From the NCBI GenBank assembly GCA_016195585.1, contig JACPZJ010000021.1:1-9384 (forward strand): a stretch of DNA of 9,384 nucleotides. The letters run 5' to 3'. Shown here one piece after another: positions 5,612-9,384 of the stretch; within the stretch, counting starts at the first letter, position 1; the number at the start of each line of letters is the position of its first letter. The position numbers and the translations under genes were made by a program. Below the pieces are notes generated by a model. That model saw only the letters and a program-made list of their open reading frames with translations, did no database searches and was not told where the DNA came from. The DNA is from Nitrospirota bacterium (lineage in GTDB: Bacteria > Nitrospirota > CAKKRA01 > 9FT-COMBO-42-15).

Positions 5612-6457
5612 ATGTTTGGTGTAAAACTGTTTATAAAGAGTCTTTCTATTAGGACTAAGCTATTAGCGGGGCTCTTTGTATTTATATCACTCTTAGCAGG
5701 CATCAGCATCTTCCTTATAACATACACCCAACAGGGGATATTGGAGATAGCAGCAGAGATACTGCTGATAAACCTGATCCTCGGCGCTGCTACAGCCCTT
5801 ATCCTGTCAAGATTAATACTGACCCCCATCTCACGGCTTTCTGAAGGTATATATAAGATACATAAGGGCGGCCTTCCGTCTACTGCTACGATAGATAGAG
5901 GTTTTATACGGTGCTGGGAAAAACTGGACTGCAACAGCAAGGAGTGCCCAGTTTATGGCAAGGATGATCTCCGCTGCTGGACAATAGCAGGAACATACTG
6001 CCTCGGCCAGATTCAGGGTGTATATGCGCAGAAGATCGGCGACTGCAGAATGTGCGCTGTCTATAAATTAAACTGCGGCGACGAGATCGACCAGCTTGAT
6101 GATGCCTTTAAGATTACTGTAAGAAATCTCTTTGCCTCCATCTCTGACCTTGAAAAGGCAAATAAGGATGCAGAGGCATACTCGTATGAGCTTGAGCTTT
6201 CACATAAGGTTGTAAACGAGCTTCATAAGTATACCAATAATATACTCAACAGCCTTTCTACAGGCATAATAGCGCTGGATGAGGAAAAAAAGATAAAGTT
6301 CTTTAACAACAACGCAAAGAATATCCTTGGCATTGATCTAATAAATGTAATTGGAAAAACATTTGTGGATGTGGCGCATACGCATCCTGATTGTGTCAGT
6401 TTCTTTGAATTTGTAAATAAAAAGATGAACCCCTTATCATTGTATTTGACAATATAA
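5612..6457 (+). CDS. Sensor histidine kinase, N-terminal part: two TM helices, HAMP interrupted by a Cys-rich module, PAS (frameshifted)
   Basis: GAGGAGG lies 8 nt before the ATG. Transmembrane helices span residues ~18-38 and ~46-66, with only ~8 residues outside, so there is no periplasmic sensor domain. The first HAMP helix (LTPISRLSEGIYKIHKG, ~70-86) and the HAMP hallmark GDEIDQLDDAF (~156-166) are split by a ~70-residue module with eight cysteines: C101-W, C107, C112-P, C122-W, C130, C145, C148, C155. Such a module could bind an Fe-S cluster or another metal, but this is inference. A coiled coil (~175-205) and a PAS domain follow (from ~205: NILNSLSTGIIALDEEKKI). From residue 272 the frame goes wrong and stops at 6457; the continuation is in the -1 frame from 6424. 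The last 10 residues here are therefore not native. Whole protein restored: ~528 residues. Confidence 0.85.
   Translation: MFGVKLFIKSLSIRTKLLAGLFVFISLLAGISIFLITYTQQGILEIAAEILLINLILGAATALILSRLILTPISRLSEGIYKIHKGGLPSTATIDRGFIRCWEKLDCNSKECPVYGKDDLRCWTIAGTYCLGQIQGVYAQKIGDCRMCAVYKLNCGDEIDQLDDAFKITVRNLFASISDLEKANKDAEAYSYELELSHKVVNELHKYTNNILNSLSTGIIALDEEKKIKFFNNNAKNILGIDLINVIGKTFVDVAHTHPDCVSFFEFVNKKMNPLSLYLTI
6419..6424 (+). other. Frameshift site in the sensor kinase gene (run of five A's then G)
   Basis: The upstream frame reads AAT AAA AAG ATG AAC and stops 33 nt later. If one A is added to the run at 6419-6423, or if a ribosome slips back one base after AAG, it reads on as K-D-E-P-L-I-I-V-F-D-N-I-S-E-Q. 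This restores a normal PAS end and joins HisKA without gap or loss. The -1 frame is closed upstream by TAA at 6418-6420, so the shift point is narrowly defined. The site T AAA AAG is not the canonical A AAA AAG slippery heptamer. A sequencing or assembly indel, or a real mutation, is more likely than programmed frameshifting. Confidence 0.85.
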
Positions 6458-7197
6458 GCGAACAAAAGAGGCTGTATAAGGAGTATGCGCAGTCCAAAAA
6501 GATGGCAGAGCTCGGCATTGTTGCGGCAAAGATCGCTCATGAGGTGAGGAATCCCCTGCATGTCATAGAGGGAGGACTGCACTATCTTTCAAAGGAGTAT
6601 GGAGGTGATGAAAAGATAACTGAAATCACCGAGCTTTTAAAGGATCAGGTAGTAAGGCTTGACAAGGTTACAGGCGACCTGCTTGAGGTTGCAAGGCCGA
6701 TAAAGGGAAAGATTGAAAAGACTAATCTAAAGAATCTTGTGCTTAAGACGCTGAAGTTTATGAAGGAAGGCTTTATGGAGGCCAATATAGACCTGCAGGT
6801 AAACCTTGATGAAGGTCTTCCTGATGTATGGGCATATCCCACAGAGCTTGAAAGGGCATTAGTAAATATCGTCAGGAATTCTATTGACGCATCCCCGCCT
6901 GGCAGCAGGATAAAGGTGATTACAGGCCTTGCAAGCTCAAGGGACAGGGCATGGGTGGAGATCATTGTTGTGGATAATGGAAAGGGGATACAGGATAAGG
7001 CATCCATCTTTAAACCATTTTATACCACCAAACCAAATGGCACAGGCCTCGGCATGTCCATTGTGCAAAAGATCGTAAACCAGCACAAGGGTGAGATACG
7101 CGTGGAAGACAATCCAGAAGGCGCCGGCACCCTTGTTTCTATCAGACTGCCGCTTGAAGGAACGCCAGATTATGCCGAACACAATATTGATCATTGA
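6424..7197 (+). CDS. Sensor histidine kinase, C-terminal part: end of PAS, HisKA, HATPase (same gene, -1 frame)
   Basis: The frame opens after TAA at 6418-6420. The earliest ATG (6502) lies inside the protein and has no reason to be a start, since the PAS end PLIIVFDNISEQ and its linker are coded upstream of it. Counting from M6502, the HisKA phosphoacceptor is H13 in AAKIAHEVRNPL (about H310 of the restored protein). The ATP-binding domain has the N box (VNIVRNSIDA, N126), DNGKG (158-162), FKPFYTTK (170-177) and GTGLGM (180-185). This is the set of the NtrB/AtoS/ZraS-like kinases that pair with sigma-54 activators. All catalytic residues are intact. The end overlaps the regulator gene by 26 bp. 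It would phosphorylate the regulator encoded next to it. Confidence 0.85.
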   Translation, partial: DEPLIIVFDNISEQKRLYKEYAQSKKMAELGIVAAKIAHEVRNPLHVIEGGLHYLSKEYGGDEKITEITELLKDQVVRLDKVTGDLLEVARPIKGKIEKTNLKNLVLKTLKFMKEGFMEANIDLQVNLDEGLPDVWAYPTELERALVNIVRNSIDASPPGSRIKVITGLASSRDRAWVEIIVVDNGKGIQDKASIFKPFYTTKPNGTGLGMSIVQKIVNQHKGEIRVEDNPEGAGTLVSIRLPLEGTPDYAEHNIDH

Positions 7198-8506
7198 TGA
7201 CGACAGGGCTATTCTTAAGGTCATGCAAATGAACCTTGAACGGGAGGGTTTTACTGTCTTTACAGCAGACAACGGCAAGGACAGCCTCAGCATCATGCAG
7301 GAAAAATATATTGATGTGGTGCTCCTTGACCACCAGATGCCGGATACCAGCGGCCTTGAGCTTTTAAAGATTATAAAGGGAAAATACACCGACCTGCCTG
7401 TTATCATGGTCACAGCCTACGGCACAATTGAGATGGCTGTAGGCGCAATGAAGTCCGGCGCCTTTCATTATCTGACAAAACCAATCAATTATGACGAGAT
7501 GTTCCTCCTGTTAAAGAATGCCATGGAGCAGCGGAGGCTGCTGAACAAGGTTGAGATGCTCACGCAGGAGGTAATGAAGATATACGGCCTTGAGAATATC
7601 ATTACAAATAATCAGAAGATGAAGGATGTGCTTGAGGCTGCCCTTAATGTGGCCGATACAGAGGCGACAATTTTAATAACAGGGGAGACAGGCACAGGCA
7701 AGGAATTAATAGCAAAGGCCATTCATTATAACAGCAAGCGGTCAAAGGGGCCTTTTATTAAGGTAAACTGCACAGCCCTTTCAGAGACATTACTTGAAAG
7801 CGAGCTATTCGGCCATGAAAAAGGCGCATTCACAGGCGCCTATAAGATGCGCAAAGGCAGGTTTGAGCTTGCTGACAACGGCTCTATATTCCTGGACGAG
7901 ATGGGAGACATCCCTGTGTCTATGCAATTAAAACTTCTGCGGGTCTTGCAGGAGATGGAGTTTGAACGTGTCGGCGGGGGAGAGACCTTAAAGGTGGATG
8001 TAAGGGTCATTTCAGCTACAAATAAAGACCTTGAGGATGCAATGAAGAAGGGCGCGTTCCGCAAAGACCTTTATTACCGCATAAATGTAATCACCATAAA
8101 GATACCGCCCCTGCGGGAGAGGAAGGATGACATCCAGCTTCTGGTTAATTATTTTATTGATAGGTTTAACAAGAAGAATAACAAAAATATCAGGGAGGCA
8201 TCGCCTGAGCTCCTTGACCTCCTGACTGAATATCACTGGCCGGGAAATATCAGGGAGCTTGAGAATGCCATTGAACGGGCTGTAATCTTGGAAAAGGCTA
8301 ATATCCTCACGCCTGCGCATTTCAGCAGCATTGGGGAAAAAATGACAGGCAGTGAATTAAAGAATGAAAAGGATGAGAAGTCGCTCCTCTTTGAGCTTGA
8401 GGAAAAATATAAAAGCGCGCCTGATAAGCTGGCGCGCATTGCAGGCGATCTGAATGTAAATCCATCCACATTGTACAGGAAGAGAAAGAAGTACGGCCTC
8501 CTCTGA
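7172..8506 (+). CDS. Sigma-54-dependent response regulator (NtrC family)
   Basis: Starting at ATG 7172 gives 444 residues and the correct receiver N-terminus PNTILIIDDDR; an in-frame open stretch back to 7091 lies inside the kinase and is not used. GAAGG ~10 nt upstream serves as ribosome binding site within the kinase gene. The receiver domain has D9-D11, phosphoacceptor D53, T81 and K103. The AAA+ domain (~143-375) has Walker A GETGTGKE (171-178), the sigma-54 contact loop GAFTGA (218-223), Walker B IFLDE (239-243) and WPGNIREL. A Fis-type helix-turn-helix ends the protein (~405-444, LARIAGDLNVNPSTLYRKRKKYGL). It should bind enhancer sites and open sigma-54 promoters, including the one at 5570. 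Order and overlap with the kinase show a cognate pair. Other targets are not in this window. Confidence 0.93.
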   Translation: MPNTILIIDDDRAILKVMQMNLEREGFTVFTADNGKDSLSIMQEKYIDVVLLDHQMPDTSGLELLKIIKGKYTDLPVIMVTAYGTIEMAVGAMKSGAFHYLTKPINYDEMFLLLKNAMEQRRLLNKVEMLTQEVMKIYGLENIITNNQKMKDVLEAALNVADTEATILITGETGTGKELIAKAIHYNSKRSKGPFIKVNCTALSETLLESELFGHEKGAFTGAYKMRKGRFELADNGSIFLDEMGDIPVSMQLKLLRVLQEMEFERVGGGETLKVDVRVISATNKDLEDAMKKGAFRKDLYYRINVITIKIPPLRERKDDIQLLVNYFIDRFNKKNNKNIREASPELLDLLTEYHWPGNIRELENAIERAVILEKANILTPAHFSSIGEKMTGSELKNEKDEKSLLFELEEKYKSAPDKLARIAGDLNVNPSTLYRKRKKYGLL

Positions 8507-8533
8507 TTCCTCGCCTGAAAAATACTTGAAAAT

Positions 8534-8567
8534 AAATTGCCCTCCCCTGTTACAGGGAGGGCAATTT
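8534..8567. terminator. 13-bp hairpin closing the two-component operon
   Basis: AAATTGCCCTCCC (8534-8546) pairs perfectly with GGGAGGGCAATTT (8555-8567) around an 8-nt loop, 27 bp after the regulator stop. On the plus strand the hairpin is followed by a G-rich stretch, not a T run; on the minus strand it is followed by ATTTT. It is therefore a good hairpin but an imperfect rho-independent terminator for the operon, or a copy of a dispersed G/C-rich intergenic palindrome. Confidence 0.6.
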
Positions 8568-8580
8568 GGGGTGGGGGGTG

Positions 8581-8812
8581 AAGCTTTGAATTTAATAGAT
8601 AATATTGCAAAAATTATACCATCTGAAGGTAGAAACATGGGTTTTATATAACCTGTTGAAAATTAAGATATTTTTAAGCAAGGCTGCCTTATGCCAAGTC
8701 ATAATAGCATTGCATTGCACGATGTGCAATGCACGATGCACGATTATAGTATTGGATTTAAAACAGAAATTAAATGGCGCTCTATTATAGTTTATGTTAA
8801 ATTTGTGTGTAT
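8581..8812. other. Intergenic spacer before the lipoprotein gene
   Basis: About 230 bp without a credible gene. It contains a CCTGTTGAAAA at 8652-8662, resembling the right end of the possible element at 2551-2872, and the palindromic repeat at 8711-8744. TATTAT at 8783-8788 is a possible -10 for the lipoprotein gene, but no convincing -35 lies 16-18 nt upstream. Confidence 0.4.
8711..8744. repeat. Palindrome plus overlapping TGCACGAT direct repeats
   Basis: TGCATTGCAC (8711-8720), a GAT spacer, then GTGCAATGCA (8724-8733) form a perfect 10-bp inverted repeat. TGCACGAT occurs three times, at 8716-8723, 8730-8737 and 8737-8744. It lies ~70 bp before the lipoprotein start. It may be a REP-like dispersed element or slippage-expanded sequence; a regulator site is also possible. 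Confidence 0.6.
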
Positions 8813-9384
8813 ATGATAAAGGCTATCTTACTTCTTATAACAATGATCTTAATAGCAGGATGCACAAGCAGGAATGTAATAAAATCTGATAAAGGCGCAG
8901 AGGCGCAGTCACATTACAAAATAATCCGCCATGACCTGAAGGTTGTGCTCAATCCAAAGGAGCATCGGTTTATTGCAGAAGATACAATAACTGTGCCAGA
9001 ACATTTAAAAACTGACTTACGATTCCGAATACATTCTGGGTTTAAAATAGAGCCTGATGTGGCAATTATTAAAGAGGGAGTAATAATCAAATCAGAAGAT
9101 GTTCCAATTGAATCGTTCTTGGTAAGACTTCCTTATGACACAAATACTTTTACATTAAAATACAGCGGAGCTATCCATTATCCACTGGAACAAGATGGCA
9201 AGGAAGAGGCACGCGGCATCAAACAAACCCTCGGCATAATCTCAGAGGAAGGGGTGTATCTTGAAAAGGAATCATACTGGTATCCTGTTTTTGATAACGG
9301 GCTTGTAACCTTTAATCTTCATATAGAGCTTCCTTCTGAATGGGATGCTGTTAGTCAGGGAGAGCGTCTGCTCCATGTTAAAGA
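8813..9384 (+). CDS. Lipoprotein resembling the N-terminal domain of M1 aminopeptidases (cut by the window end)
   Basis: ATG at 8813 opens 190 complete codons to the window edge. Residues 1-17 form a lipoprotein signal: a short basic start, a hydrophobic core and the lipobox IAGC, with C17 as lipidated residue. The mature part begins HYKIIRHDLKVVLNPKEH, then FIAEDTITVPEH, and later shows EEGVYLEKESYWYP and FNLHIELPSEWDAVSQGE. This is the pattern of the N-terminal saddle domain of M1 metallopeptidases, where the substrate would later meet the GAMEN and HEXXH motifs. Those catalytic motifs would lie beyond the window, so peptidase activity cannot be confirmed. No Shine-Dalgarno is visible before the ATG, but the lipobox position strongly supports this start. 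Probably a membrane-anchored protein on the outer face of a membrane. Confidence 0.82.
   Translation, partial: MIKAILLLITMILIAGCTSRNVIKSDKGAEAQSHYKIIRHDLKVVLNPKEHRFIAEDTITVPEHLKTDLRFRIHSGFKIEPDVAIIKEGVIIKSEDVPIESFLVRLPYDTNTFTLKYSGAIHYPLEQDGKEEARGIKQTLGIISEEGVYLEKESYWYPVFDNGLVTFNLHIELPSEWDAVSQGERLLHVK

Noticed and set aside
6419..6424. Canonical programmed -1 frameshift signal
   Set aside because: The heptamer is T AAA AAG, not A AAA AAG, and I see no clear upstream Shine-Dalgarno stimulator or strong downstream hairpin; kept only as a low-probability alternative.
6502..6504. Independent start of a short kinase at ATG 6502
   Set aside because: The same frame codes a normal PAS end and linker back to 6424, matching the upstream ORF, so this is one frameshifted gene and not two.
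7091..7171. Upstream extension of the response regulator
   Set aside because: These 27 codons overlap the kinase HATPase domain in another frame and precede the natural receiver start PNTILIIDDD; ATG 7172 has a ribosome binding site.
8711..8744. CRISPR-like repeat
   Set aside because: The units are 8 bp and overlapping, without unique spacers.
8605..8790. Plus-strand 61-codon ORF
   Set aside because: Starts without a ribosome binding site and runs through the palindromic repeat, with low-complexity Cys/Leu-rich content; no sign of coding.

Overview
The window looks like a chromosomal segment from an AT-leaning, probably anaerobic Gram-negative bacterium of the Nitrospirota or former Deltaproteobacteria type. 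I infer this from style, not from a marker gene. The clues are several radical SAM proteins (two with a B12-binding-type domain), a sigma-54 two-component system whose kinase carries a Cys-rich 'CWE...RCW' module, frequent AGG/ATA codons, and an M1-peptidase-like lipoprotein. No rRNA, tRNA, CRISPR array or intact insertion sequence is visible.

Left part (1-2520). The 5' part of a minus-strand radical SAM gene runs off the left edge, with a good sigma-70 promoter and an inverted repeat in its leader. Divergent to it is a small four-helix membrane protein (741-1142) that ends in a clear hairpin terminator. A B12-type radical SAM gene (1240-2520) follows. Its promoter lies so close to the ATG that the mRNA is probably leaderless.

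Middle (2521-3842). This is a scrap zone. About 380 bp have no convincing gene but are bracketed by 9-bp inverted repeats, as in a decayed insertion element. They are joined to the last ~65 codons of a WYL-domain regulator. A minus-strand vapBC toxin-antitoxin pair with a perfect-consensus sigma-70 promoter follows; vapC converges on the WYL fragment and overlaps its end by 4 bp.

Right-centre (3843-8580). A second B12-type radical SAM gene (minus strand) is divergent from a sensor kinase / sigma-54 activator operon (plus strand). The operon is preceded by a textbook -24/-12 sigma-54 promoter, which implies autoregulation by its own NtrC-family regulator. The kinase reading frame is broken by a single -1 shift at a run of five A's. 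Restored, it is a ~528-residue protein with two membrane helices, almost no periplasmic loop, a HAMP domain whose connector is replaced by an eight-cysteine module, PAS, HisKA and HATPase. The regulator start codon overlaps the kinase end by 26 bp. A 13-bp hairpin whose 3' arm overlaps a G-quadruplex-type motif closes the operon.

Right edge (8581-9384). A ~230-bp spacer with a small palindromic repeat precedes a lipoprotein resembling the N-terminal domain of M1 aminopeptidases, cut by the window end. The genes at both edges are partial, and both were found by direct translation.
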